In this document: in pieces, positions 1 to 5,956 of the stretch
Position numbering within the stretch: position 1 is the stretch's first letter
Layout: every line of letters starts with the position of its first letter
Assembly (NCBI GenBank): GCA_964525675.1
Contig: CAZGJW010000167.1
Span: 1 to 6,013 of the forward strand
DNA from: CAYSRJ01 sp964525675
GTDB taxonomy: Bacteria > Spirochaetota > B62-G9 > DRHN01
Reading direction: 5' to 3'
DNA length: 6,013 nt
Notes under the pieces: model-generated
What the model was told of the DNA's origin: nothing
Seen by the model: only the letters and a program-made list of their open reading frames with translations
The model's database searches: none
Made by a program: the position numbers and the translations under genes

Positions 1-572
1 GCCTCGAAAGTTTTTTCGCCCATGTGCCGGGTCTCAGGGTCGTTATGCCCTCCACTCCGTATGATGCGAAGGGATTGCTGACTGCTGCAATAGAAGACGA
101 GAACCCGGTGATGTTTATCGAGCACAAGCTGCTGTATACCACCACCGGTGAAGTGCCCGATGGTTACTATACGATTCCCCTTGGCCGGGCTGATGTAAAA
201 AGGAAGGGACAGGACGTCACAATCGTTGCGATATCCAAGATGGTACTCGACGCGCTTGATGCTGCTGATGAATTGAAAAAAAGTGGGATTGAGGCGGAAG
301 TCATCGACCCCAGAACGCTCAATCCTCTGGATATCGAAACGATACTGGCTTCCGTTGAAAAAACCGGGAGACTGGTTGTTACGCATCAGGCGTGTAAAAC
401 CATGGGATTCGGCGCCGAGATTGCTGCGATGGTCGCAGAACGGGATATACCGGTTAAAGTGCGCAGGGTTGCGGGTGAGAACACACCGATACCGTACAGT
501 AAACCGCTTGAGGACAGAGTATTGCCCGACAAAAATGATATTGTACATGCCGTGCTTTCAATAGTAGATTGA
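1..572 (+). CDS. 2-oxoacid dehydrogenase E1 component, beta subunit (pyruvate/acetoin/branched-chain type), 5'-truncated by window edge
   Basis: This is the C-terminal 189 codons of the beta subunit of a thiamine-diphosphate-dependent 2-oxoacid dehydrogenase E1. With the alpha subunit, such an enzyme decarboxylates a 2-oxoacid and passes the acyl group to the lipoyl domain of E2, in the cytoplasm. The frame is open from base 3 (LESFFAHVPGLRVVMPSTPY), so the GTG at 24 is an internal Val codon, not a start; the true start lies outside the window. Family signatures visible are the HVPGL-VVMPSTPYDAKGLL block, the PVMFIEHKLLY block, and the transketolase C-terminal domain starting near VTIVAISKMV with VIDPRTLNPLD and GFGAEIAA, then the RVAGENTPIPYSKPLED tail. 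The C terminus is complete. No E2 or E3 gene follows, so partners, if clustered, lie upstream. Substrate (pyruvate, acetoin or branched-chain oxoacid) cannot be decided from this fragment. Confidence 0.93.
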   Translation, partial: LESFFAHVPGLRVVMPSTPYDAKGLLTAAIEDENPVMFIEHKLLYTTTGEVPDGYYTIPLGRADVKRKGQDVTIVAISKMVLDALDAADELKKSGIEAEVIDPRTLNPLDIETILASVEKTGRLVVTHQACKTMGFGAEIAAMVAERDIPVKVRRVAGENTPIPYSKPLEDRVLPDKNDIVHAVLSIVD

Positions 573-601
573 GAACTATGTTTTTTTCTGGATGAGTTTC
601 T

Positions 602-631
602 TTGCATTCGTTCTGTTGTGAGTGGTATCAT
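602..631 (+). promoter_or_regulatory. Weak sigma70-like promoter candidate ahead of the VOC gene
   Basis: TTGCAT (602-607) and TATCAT (626-631) are separated by 18 bases in an AT-rich gap of 143 bases after the E1 beta stop. Spacing and boxes are acceptable but chance matches are common in such sequence. I saw no terminator hairpin after the E1 beta gene, so read-through is also possible. Confidence 0.25.
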
Positions 632-715
632 TAATACGCTTTGCATCCGAATAATCTCTGATAGTGATTTTTTTACATATTCATGCAACATATTCATGAA
701 GGAGGTCTTGTTAAA

Positions 716-1183
716 ATGAAGGGTTTTGTTACGAAAATACATCATAGCGGTATTACCGTGAAAAACCTGGAGGAATCCGTCAGGTTCTATGAAGATGTAT
801 TCGGTTTTAAAAAGATAGGAAGCGCTGATTTAAGGGTAGATGAAGAAGGAGGCATGAAGGGCGTATATATAAAGATTGCTTTTTTAATGGCCGGGGAAGA
901 CGATCTTGAGCTACTCGAGTATATAGAACCGAAGCACAAACAGGAGCTTCTTTTTCATCCGTGGGATCCCGGGGTACAGCATATTTCATTCATGGTGGAC
1001 AATATTAAAAAGTTCTATGAGACGTATAAAGATTCGATAAAATTCCTCACACCACCCATAGATTACATAACCGACGAGATAGATACAACCTGGACGTATT
1101 TAAAAGACCCCAATGGGTCTATTTTAGAATTATCGGAAGATCATAAGGAAAGAAAATTTACCGGAACCGGGAAAATCGACTAG
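716..1183 (+). CDS. VOC (glyoxalase / methylmalonyl-CoA epimerase-like) family protein
   Basis: A 155-residue cytoplasmic protein of the vicinal oxygen chelate superfamily, whose members use a divalent metal in paired beta-alpha-beta-beta-beta modules for isomerase, epimerase, lyase or dioxygenase chemistry. Module one runs about residues 5-72 (KIHHSGITVKNLEESVRFYE, then DDLELLEYIEP), module two about 85-140 (GVQHISFMVDNI, then DPNGSILELSE). By family pattern the metal ligands would be His10, Glu65, His89 and Glu138, all present. Length and the HxGI/ELLE/HISF layout resemble methylmalonyl-CoA epimerase and related glyoxalase-like proteins, but nothing fixes the substrate. The start at 716 is chosen because a strong ribosome site, AAGGAGGT (699-706), sits nine bases upstream; an in-frame ATG at 683 would place that site inside the gene. 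Its codons are more AT-rich than the following gene: eight of 14 Ile codons are ATA. It probably is transcribed alone. Confidence 0.85.
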   Translation: MKGFVTKIHHSGITVKNLEESVRFYEDVFGFKKIGSADLRVDEEGGMKGVYIKIAFLMAGEDDLELLEYIEPKHKQELLFHPWDPGVQHISFMVDNIKKFYETYKDSIKFLTPPIDYITDEIDTTWTYLKDPNGSILELSEDHKERKFTGTGKID

Positions 1184-1185
1184 TA

Positions 1186-1300
1186 CTACAGCGATAATTT
1201 TTATCGCAAAAACGATTAAGATACGTTTAGTAGCGGTAAATACGACTTTTGTGTCAAAGAGCTGCATCTAATACCATAGAACCGGTACGTATCGCTGTAG
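1186..1300. repeat. Long-range 11-bp inverted repeat with competing local hairpin, intergenic
   Basis: CTACAGCGATA (1186-1196) is exactly reverse-complemented by TATCGCTGTAG (1290-1300), and one mismatch outward the match continues for two more bases on each side (GT at 1183-1184, AC at 1302-1303). The left arm also takes part in a perfect local hairpin, GCGATAA-TTT-TTATCGC (1191-1207). The two pairings share bases 1191-1196 and exclude each other. The right arm ends just before the ribosome site (1304-1310) of the PPC gene. It could be an RNA switch in the leader, or the ends of a ~115-bp miniature element; no clear target-site duplication is visible. Confidence 0.6.
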
Positions 1301-1319
1301 CACAAGAGGTTTATATATC

Positions 1320-1763
1320 ATGAAATACTCACAGGCTGAGCTTGGGCGTGTTTTTGTGCTGCGGCTGGAGAATGGCGATTTGCTTCATGAAGTGATCGAA
1401 GGTTTTGCGCGTGACAGGTCGATTACCTCGGGGGTCGTGATTGTTGTCGGCGGGGCAGGCAGGGGAAGCAGACTGGTAGTCGGGCCGAAAAGCCCCGAGG
1501 CAGAGGTGATAGAACCCATGGAGCTTCTTCTCAGGAATGTGCATGAGATCGTGGGCACCGGCACGATATTTCCCGACAGGAACGGAAATCCGGTATCCCA
1601 TGTGCACATTGCGGCAGGAAGAAGGTACTGGACAAGGACCGGGTGTATCAGAAAGGGAGTCAAAATCTGGCTCGTTGCCGAGGTAGTTATCTTCGAGCTT
1701 GTCAATTCTTCGGCAAAACGGGTTGCAGACCCCGATACCGGTTTTGAACTGTTGGAGCCATAA
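1320..1763 (+). CDS. PPC/DUF296-domain protein (PD1-like)
   Basis: A 147-residue protein that is essentially one PPC (DUF296) domain, residues about 8-128. This fold is the plant AT-hook protein partner domain and, in bacteria, a stand-alone trimeric protein of unclear role, often suspected of binding DNA or a metal. Seen here are the opening FVLRLENGDLLHEVIEGFA, the glycine-rich turn GVVIVVGGAGRGS, the block HEIVGTGTIFPDRNG, the SHVHIAAG strand and the closing GCIRKGVKIWLVAEVVIFEL. His94 and His96 fit the conserved HxH metal pair; where many members have a third His, this protein has Cys109. Start ATG 1320 follows AAGAGGT (1304-1310) at nine bases. The stop is one base before the next start, so it is co-transcribed and probably translationally coupled with the molybdoenzyme remnant downstream. 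That partnership is the only clue to function. Confidence 0.85.
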   Translation: MKYSQAELGRVFVLRLENGDLLHEVIEGFARDRSITSGVVIVVGGAGRGSRLVVGPKSPEAEVIEPMELLLRNVHEIVGTGTIFPDRNGNPVSHVHIAAGRRYWTRTGCIRKGVKIWLVAEVVIFELVNSSAKRVADPDTGFELLEP

Positions 1764-1764
1764 C

Positions 1765-2058
1765 ATGTCCATGCAAATAAAACAGCTTCCCGTATCATGC
1801 AACAAAGATTGCGGCGGCGGATGCCTGCTGAGGGCGCATGTCGAAAGCGGCCGCCTTATCCGAATTACAGACAGTCCCTTTAAGAGGCCTTTTATGCAGG
1901 GTGTTGTAAGCGCGCACCAGGGAGTATGGCCTGAATTCAATACGGGCGGCATCGAAACAGCGGGCTCTGTAAATGTGCTGACCTCGACCGAGCCCACAAA
2001 ACCAAGTAATGGTTCGCGGACGCATTCGGTGCTCGTCGAGGTAACGCCTGAAGAATGA
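1765..2058 (+). pseudogene. Molybdopterin oxidoreductase remnant: N- and C-terminal ends fused in frame by a large internal deletion
   Basis: A 97-codon frame joins two parts of a DMSO-reductase-family molybdopterin oxidoreductase. Residues 1-46 are the N-terminal Fe-S start: PVSCNKDCGGGCLLRAHVE with Cys12, Cys16 and Cys20, then GRLIRITDSP and PFMQG. Residues about 47-97 are the extreme C-terminal end of the cofactor-binding domain: HQGVWPEFN, AGSVNVLTSTEPTKPS, GSRTHSVLVEV. Everything between is absent, several hundred residues judging by the usual length of such enzymes, including nearly all molybdopterin-binding parts. The fourth Fe-S cysteine, expected directly after PFMQG, is Val47. The join therefore lies near 1891-1905. 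No stop or frameshift occurs in what remains. GGAG (1754-1757) is seven bases before ATG 1765, and the preceding PPC gene ends one base earlier. It cannot be a working molybdoenzyme. A recent deletion is most likely; an assembly collapse or, less likely, a retained small Fe-S peptide are alternatives. Confidence 0.85.
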
Positions 2059-2094
2059 CGGTGCAAAGGGCAGGTTTGAATCATCTTTATTACG

Positions 2095-2132
2095 TTGATC
2101 ATTGAGCAATAGGTGATATATTGAATATATCA
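2095..2132 (+). promoter_or_regulatory. Candidate promoter overlapped by a 19-bp dyad, ahead of the outer-membrane protein gene
   Basis: TTGATC (2095-2100) and TATATT (2117-2122), 16 bases apart, make a plausible sigma70 promoter. The -10 lies inside a perfect inverted repeat, TGATATAT-TGA-ATATATCA (2114-2132), eight-base arms around three bases. That overlap is what a repressor operator would look like. AT-only arms are also prone to chance symmetry, so the operator is less certain than the dyad itself. The distance to the barrel gene start is about 80 bases. Confidence 0.4.
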
Positions 2133-2210
2133 GTGAGGATGGAAGAATACGACGATGCCTTTCAGGGAGATGCTGCGATTTCGGGATAATTTTATAGCTG
2201 GAGGAAGAAT

Positions 2211-2852
2211 ATGAAGAGAATATTATTTGCTGTTGTTATTGCCGCTGTTTTCGCGCTTTTTTCAAGCGCATTTGCAGACAGCGGCAAAGTATTTTCGCTG
2301 AGGGCAAGCTATTTTTCACCCAAGGATGCTGAAGCTGGTTTTGCATTCGGAGGCAGTTTTGGATACAAGATCGATGAAGTTGTCGGCATAGGGTTCGGAA
2401 CCGATTTTCTCTATAAAACCTACACAAAGAGCACTGAGGTCGCAACTCAGGATTACGCAAGTGGAATAAAAGCAACAACGGTTGTAAACAATGTAAGATA
2501 CAATACGCTCATAGTACCGATGATGGGTGAAGTGACGATAACGATACCGGTATTCTGGAAGGCGTCATTCCTCGCTCAGGGAGGCGTCGGTTATGAGTTC
2601 CTCTGGAACAAGGAGGAAAACTTCGAAAAAAATGTTTCAGACAGCAGGTTCTACGGGGGATTTACCTACCAAGTTGGAGCCGGTATGTTGATCGGACTCG
2701 GCAGGGATTCTGGCCTGTTCGTGGAAGGCTATTACAATCACGCGAATGTAAAGCGAAACGTCAAGGATGTAGTCGCCGATCTCCCGGTTTTTGAGCAGGT
2801 TGACCTTTCCGGTTTCGGCGCACGTGCAGGTATCATGATTGGTCCGTTTTGA
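2211..2852 (+). CDS. Outer membrane beta-barrel protein with signal peptide
   Basis: A 213-residue precursor of a small outer-membrane beta-barrel. Residues 1-22 form a Sec signal peptide: basic MKR, a hydrophobic core (ILFAVVIAAVFALF), and a cleavage site after Ala-Phe-Ala at 20-22. The mature part is a run of alternating amphipathic strands rich in Gly and aromatics, such as FAFGGSFGYKI, GIGFGTDFLYKTY, ASFLAQGGVGYEFLW, GGFTYQVGAGMLIGLG, GLFVEGYYNHANV and GFGARAGIMIGPF. The last residue is Phe, the usual signal for insertion by the BAM complex. The size suits an eight-stranded barrel of the OmpA/OmpW-like 'outer membrane protein beta-barrel' group, without an OmpA peptidoglycan domain. Specific function, transport or structural, cannot be read. 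ATG 2211 follows GGAGG (2200-2204) at six bases. A separate promoter candidate lies upstream, and the gene is convergent with the nucleotidyltransferase gene. Confidence 0.85.
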   Translation: MKRILFAVVIAAVFALFSSAFADSGKVFSLRASYFSPKDAEAGFAFGGSFGYKIDEVVGIGFGTDFLYKTYTKSTEVATQDYASGIKATTVVNNVRYNTLIVPMMGEVTITIPVFWKASFLAQGGVGYEFLWNKEENFEKNVSDSRFYGGFTYQVGAGMLIGLGRDSGLFVEGYYNHANVKRNVKDVVADLPVFEQVDLSGFGARAGIMIGPF

Positions 2853-2877
2853 ATATAATACCGACCTGGACGCCGTT

Positions 2878-2913
2878 AAGCCGAATCATTGAATACATGT
2901 ATCGTATCGGCTT
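2878..2913. terminator. Weak hairpin between convergent genes, possible bidirectional terminator
   Basis: AAGCCGA (2878-2884) pairs with TCGGCTT (2907-2913); the 22-base loop contains a ten-base palindrome, ATACATGTAT (2893-2902). It lies in the 75-base gap where the barrel gene and the nucleotidyltransferase gene meet tail to tail, the expected place for a shared terminator. The flanking T-tract is poor on both strands, so termination strength is doubtful. Confidence 0.35.
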
Positions 2914-2927
2914 TGCTGATTTGCCTC

Positions 2928-3710
2928 TCACTCCATGTCAAGCTCATCTACTTCCTGGTACCACTTCACCTTCGTTCCTACCTTGCTTCTCATCTTCCAT
3001 TTTATCGACTTGGGGGCTTGATCGATCTCATTAAGAATAAAGTCAACCCGTGACCGTACGACCTCTCTGTCCTCGCTTGCGAGCTGCGGATATTTATCGA
3101 CATAATCGCTCACTGTCTTCAGATTATCGGTAACGGTTTTCCAGAAACCCCAATCTTTTGACAAATAATTGAGAATGATTTTCGTGTTTATTCGTTCCTC
3201 ATCCGTATCGCCAAAATCAAATTCCCTCAGGAGCATGATGGTATCGATCAGATCTTTTTCGTTTATCTTTGCAATCTGCATTTTCTCAAGAAACAGCTCT
3301 GCAAGCGGTATGGTGACCGTTTGCTTTTCGAGCCTTCCTTTCAGATTGATGGTATGGGAGAACTGGAGCTGGTCAAGAAATACATCTATATGCCTTTCGT
3401 TCTCAAAATCGTGAAATACGAGCCTCGATGTTCCGAAGTAGTGAGTTACCTGTTTATCCTCTTCATACCCACATGCGGTCAGGAATTGAAGTATCCGCTT
3501 TGTAAACTTTCGGTAGGAAATAAAGTCAATATCGGTAAAGACACGCCCGAGGCTCTTCTGGAGGTAGCTGTATTTCCAGCATTCTATATTGAAAGCGAGG
3601 GCACCGACCAGACGCATGATAATATCCCTGTTTTCTTCTCTGTCAAGCAGTGAGAGCAACCGGTCTCTCTCCTCGTTAAAATCAGCCCTGGGGCTTCCAT
3701 ACTTTTCCAT
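2928..3710 (-). CDS. Nucleotidyltransferase-fold protein (AbiEii-like/minimal NTase type)
   Basis: I read this 260-residue soluble protein as a member of the nucleotidyltransferase superfamily. Numbering from ATG 3710: an N-terminal helix is followed by RLVGALAFNIEC (about 33-44), equivalent to the glycine turn of the fold, then RVFTDIDFISY with Asp60 and Asp62 as the paired catalytic carboxylates, then RHIDVFLD with Asp109 as the third. After these comes TIPLAELFLEKMQIAKINEKDLIDTIMLL (about 133-161), the Leu-rich helix with Lys that follows the core in AbiEii-like and related stand-alone NTases. The last ~90 residues look helical and charged and are not recognised. All three acidic positions are kept, so activity is possible; substrate is unknown. 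A GTG at 3719 is in frame, but AAGGAAGG abuts it directly and is nine bases from ATG 3710, which I therefore prefer. No antitoxin-like gene is adjacent. Confidence 0.6.
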   Translation of the reverse strand: MEKYGSPRADFNEERDRLLSLLDREENRDIIMRLVGALAFNIECWKYSYLQKSLGRVFTDIDFISYRKFTKRILQFLTACGYEEDKQVTHYFGTSRLVFHDFENERHIDVFLDQLQFSHTINLKGRLEKQTVTIPLAELFLEKMQIAKINEKDLIDTIMLLREFDFGDTDEERINTKIILNYLSKDWGFWKTVTDNLKTVSDYVDKYPQLASEDREVVRSRVDFILNEIDQAPKSIKWKMRSKVGTKVKWYQEVDELDME

Positions 3711-3773
3711 ATGCTCCACCCTTCCTTATGCAATTAATCATGACAAATATTTATATGACCCTGTTAATTCTTT

Positions 3774-3812
3774 AAATAAAAGCCGCCCGGAGATGCCGGG
3801 CGGCTGTTTTTT
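3774..3812 (-). terminator. Strong rho-independent terminator of the permease gene (usable on both strands)
   Basis: A perfect ten-pair GC-rich stem, AGCCGCCCGG (3781-3790) with CCGGGCGGCT (3796-3805), closes a five-base loop. On the - strand it is followed by TTTTATTT (3781 down to 3774), just after the permease stop at 3833. On the + strand it is followed by T6 (3807-3812), so it may also stop transcription from the other side. It isolates the permease from the same-strand nucleotidyltransferase gene. Confidence 0.9.
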
Positions 3813-3832
3813 GCTTTAACAAAGGCTGTTTT

Positions 3833-5713
3833 TTACTCCACAGGAATCTCCTTGTAGATCTTTTCAGTATCGATTCCCTGTTTCTTCCTGTACGCATTGA
3901 AACCGTAGAAGATTATCGCAGCAACTCCGTAGAGCGCGAGCATGAACACAATCGAGCTTACGTTCGACCAGCCGATTGCGTAGAGCGGGAAATCGAAGGG
4001 AGAGACATGGGGATCCCATAACCACTCGACGAGAAGCCAGTCCAAAAATCCAAGGAAAAGCAGCCCCGAGAAACTTATGAGCGGGAGTTTGCCGCTTTTT
4101 GCCATGCGTTTCACGATATAGATGAGTATCCACACCAGCAGCGCAGCATTTCCGAGGTTGAACAGCCATACAAGCATGACAATTACCCAGGTCAGACCAT
4201 TTGCACCGACACCGGGCAGTCCGCGTACCACCTCGATTCCGTAGTTGAATGAGATGTAGATGAGATACCCGGTTGCGGCGATATAGATAATCGTGACGAT
4301 CCAGCTCAGCCATGAGGTCACATTGTACTTTGCGATCGGTGAGCCGTCGTATAAGTCTTTCTTGTGCCAGGGCAGAATAATACCGGCAATCGTCGTTCCA
4401 AGATAGGTTACAGCAATAACCAGCGTTGCATCGAGAGCGAGAGTCTGAAAGCTGAAGATGTTGAACGCGTAGAGGTATGACACGATGAGCGAGGGGATAA
4501 CCATCAACAGCAGCGCATTGATTGGTGTATGCGTTCTCGGGTCGACTTTGCTCACCCATTCCGGCAGCATGCGGTCGAAGGATGCGGCAAAGATGACGCG
4601 TGTCGAGCTTAAGAATACCGTGCCCGACCATCCGAACCACCAGAGGCTCATGAGCAGAATGACGATGAACTGTAGCACGGGGCTCGTGCTCATGAATGCG
4701 GCAAACAATGCCGGGTACGGCCAGAATGGCAGAGGCGGTGCTTCTTCAACATACCCCCATGTATAGTTCCAGAAGGCGCCGTTTGCTTTGTTGTAAAAAT
4801 CCCATCCGATGCTCTTTGCAATAAGGACAAAGAAAACAAGCGCAAGAACGGTTGTTACGATGATGGCCGTTGTCATGCCGCGCAGGTTTCGTTTGAAATC
4901 GCTCGCACCGCTGACTTCTCCGTAGAGCGTGGAACCCCAGTTCGGCCAGAGGTTGAAAAATACTATCATTGGTATCAAGGCGACGCTTGCCCCTAACGCG
5001 AGATTGCCAAGTGGAGCGGTAACAGTCCCCGCAGCCTGCCCCGCCTCAAGGGTCTGCTTATAGAGGTCCATTGCTTCTGCACCGAACATGCTCGGCACAA
5101 TGGCATTCAGGTTGTTGATGAATGTCGGCTTGTTCCCGACGATGAGGAGAATGAACACCAGAAGCAGGCCGATGGCTCCTCCGAAGAAACAGAATTTCTG
5201 AACACGAGCATACCACTTCATGCCGATGGCGATATATACAAAGACGATAACATTGACGGATATCATTCCGACCAACATGCCCGCATTTGTGCCGGTGAAC
5301 CATAGAGCGGCATTTTGCGCGCCCAATATTGCTAGTATCGGTGTAAAGAATTCATACACCAGCATCTGGCCGTAGAGGGGAACCCACAACCACAGGATAA
5401 ACCACCATCCGGTAACCGCCAGGATGAAACCCCAGCCACGCCCGAGAATCCGGCTCTGCCAGACATAGTCGCCTCCAGACCGGGGCATTGCGGATATAAG
5501 GCTCGAGTACAGAATAACCTCAAAAACGGTGAAAACAGCCCCGATCACGATGGCAGTTGCAATATTTCCCTCGAAGTAATAGCAGTAGGAGAAGATGAAC
5601 AAACCAAGGGTGATGAGGTTGATGGAGAATGTTGCATAAATAAACGCATCAAATACAGACCATGCACGCACAAGTCCGCTTGCCTTACGAACAAACAGTG
5701 TTTTATCACTCAT
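3833..5713 (-). CDS. APC-superfamily amino acid/polyamine permease, large form
   Basis: A 626-residue inner-membrane transporter of the amino acid-polyamine-organocation superfamily, expected to move an amino acid or similar organic solute by cation symport or exchange. Seen here: a short cytoplasmic N terminus (RKASGLVRAWSVFDAF), the family's unwound first helix region, and AMPRSGGDYVWQSRIL (75-90) after helix 2, the usual conserved loop. About 14 hydrophobic segments follow, near residues 20-45, 50-75, 95-130 (two), 143-165, 172-193, 238-258, 280-300, 335-358, 396-418, 425-447, 468-490, 507-534, 545-565 and 580-604. DRMLPEWVSKVDPRTHTPIN (380-399) is the typical APC loop before a late helix. 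A long insert with a Trp/Pro-rich part (about 305-335) interrupts the core. At 626 residues it exceeds the common 450-500. ATG 5713 follows GGAGGT at seven bases. Substrate cannot be assigned. Confidence 0.88.
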   Translation of the reverse strand: MSDKTLFVRKASGLVRAWSVFDAFIYATFSINLITLGLFIFSYCYYFEGNIATAIVIGAVFTVFEVILYSSLISAMPRSGGDYVWQSRILGRGWGFILAVTGWWFILWLWVPLYGQMLVYEFFTPILAILGAQNAALWFTGTNAGMLVGMISVNVIVFVYIAIGMKWYARVQKFCFFGGAIGLLLVFILLIVGNKPTFINNLNAIVPSMFGAEAMDLYKQTLEAGQAAGTVTAPLGNLALGASVALIPMIVFFNLWPNWGSTLYGEVSGASDFKRNLRGMTTAIIVTTVLALVFFVLIAKSIGWDFYNKANGAFWNYTWGYVEEAPPLPFWPYPALFAAFMSTSPVLQFIVILLMSLWWFGWSGTVFLSSTRVIFAASFDRMLPEWVSKVDPRTHTPINALLLMVIPSLIVSYLYAFNIFSFQTLALDATLVIAVTYLGTTIAGIILPWHKKDLYDGSPIAKYNVTSWLSWIVTIIYIAATGYLIYISFNYGIEVVRGLPGVGANGLTWVIVMLVWLFNLGNAALLVWILIYIVKRMAKSGKLPLISFSGLLFLGFLDWLLVEWLWDPHVSPFDFPLYAIGWSNVSSIVFMLALYGVAAIIFYGFNAYRKKQGIDTEKIYKEIPVE

Positions 5714-5720
5714 TCCAGAG

Positions 5721-5727
5721 ACCTCCT
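5721..5727 (-). promoter_or_regulatory. Strong ribosome binding site of the permease gene
   Basis: On the - strand AGGAGGT, part of GGAAGGAGGT, lies seven bases before ATG 5713. It is close to a full anti-16S match and fixes the start. Confidence 0.85.
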
Positions 5728-5844
5728 TCCTGTAATCTGTTTTGATTTTTACGCCTCTACTGTGAAACTCCTGTGCTCCTTACATCACATTTTTGCCTCA
5801 CTCGTGCTTCCTCAAAGGTGCTCTTTACCCATCACCTCCTTTTA

Positions 5845-5890
5845 AGTAACTTCGATCAAGTTACTGTTTGATACCCAGTCCTGTCAAGGA
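5845..5890 (-). repeat. Direct repeat module, copy A (46 bp)
   Basis: First copy of a module repeated about 70 bases away. It begins with a perfect dyad, AGTAACTT (5845-5852) and AAGTTACT (5858-5865) around five bases, and ends with a 24-base block (5867-5890) identical to copy B. On the - strand the block starts TCCTTGACAGGA, which is both a -35-like TTGACA and a small 4-bp hairpin. Confidence 0.9.
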
Positions 5891-5956
5891 TCGGCCGCGA
5901 AGTCGCCACTTCTCAGTAACTTCAATTAAGTTATCTTTGATACCCAGTCCTGTCAA
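5858..5956 (-). promoter_or_regulatory. Tandem candidate promoter-operators for the permease
   Basis: Each repeat copy gives, on the - strand, TTGACA followed by TAACTT: 5956-5951 then 5933-5928 with 17 bases between, and 5887-5882 then 5863-5858 with 18. The -35 is a consensus match; the -10 is poor (three of six). The -10 falls within the dyad, so a dimeric regulator bound there would block or recruit polymerase. From copy A to the permease start there are about 130 bases of leader (5714-5844), which contain no gene and no other convincing signal that I can see. The alternative is that these are operators only, or structured leader RNA. Confidence 0.4.

Noticed and set aside
24..26. GTG at 24 as start of the first gene
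   Set aside because: The frame stays open to the window edge, and the residues before it (LESFFAH) match the conserved E1 beta family sequence, so the gene starts outside the window.
1191..1207. Hairpin GCGATAA-TTT-TTATCGC as terminator of the VOC gene
   Set aside because: It is AT-rich, and on the + strand it is followed by A residues, not T, so it does not have terminator form in the needed direction.
1329..2102. 257-codon open frame on the - strand across the PPC gene and the molybdoenzyme remnant
   Set aside because: It is antisense to two genes with clear family motifs and ribosome sites. Its translation is rich in Cys, His, Pro and Ser with no recognisable domain, typical of a shadow frame.
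2139..2189. 16-codon frame (MEEYDDAFQGDAAISG) before the outer-membrane protein gene, possible leader peptide
   Set aside because: GAGG directly abuts the ATG, so there is no proper ribosome site spacing. No run of one amino acid or attenuator hairpin follows.
3802..3834. 11-base direct repeat GGCTGTTTTTT at 3802-3812 and 3824-3834, at the permease stop
   Set aside because: Low-complexity T-tracts beside a terminator easily give this match, and there is no sign of an insertion between the copies.
3864..4640. 258-codon open frame on the - strand inside the permease gene
   Set aside because: It lies in a different frame of the permease, has an Arg/Cys/His-rich translation, and overlaps conserved membrane segments; a shadow.
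5810..5840. Short - strand frame after AAAGGAGGTGATGGG, upstream of the permease
   Set aside because: The ribosome-site-like sequence is only two bases from the ATG and the frame ends after six codons. It could be chance, with no further support.
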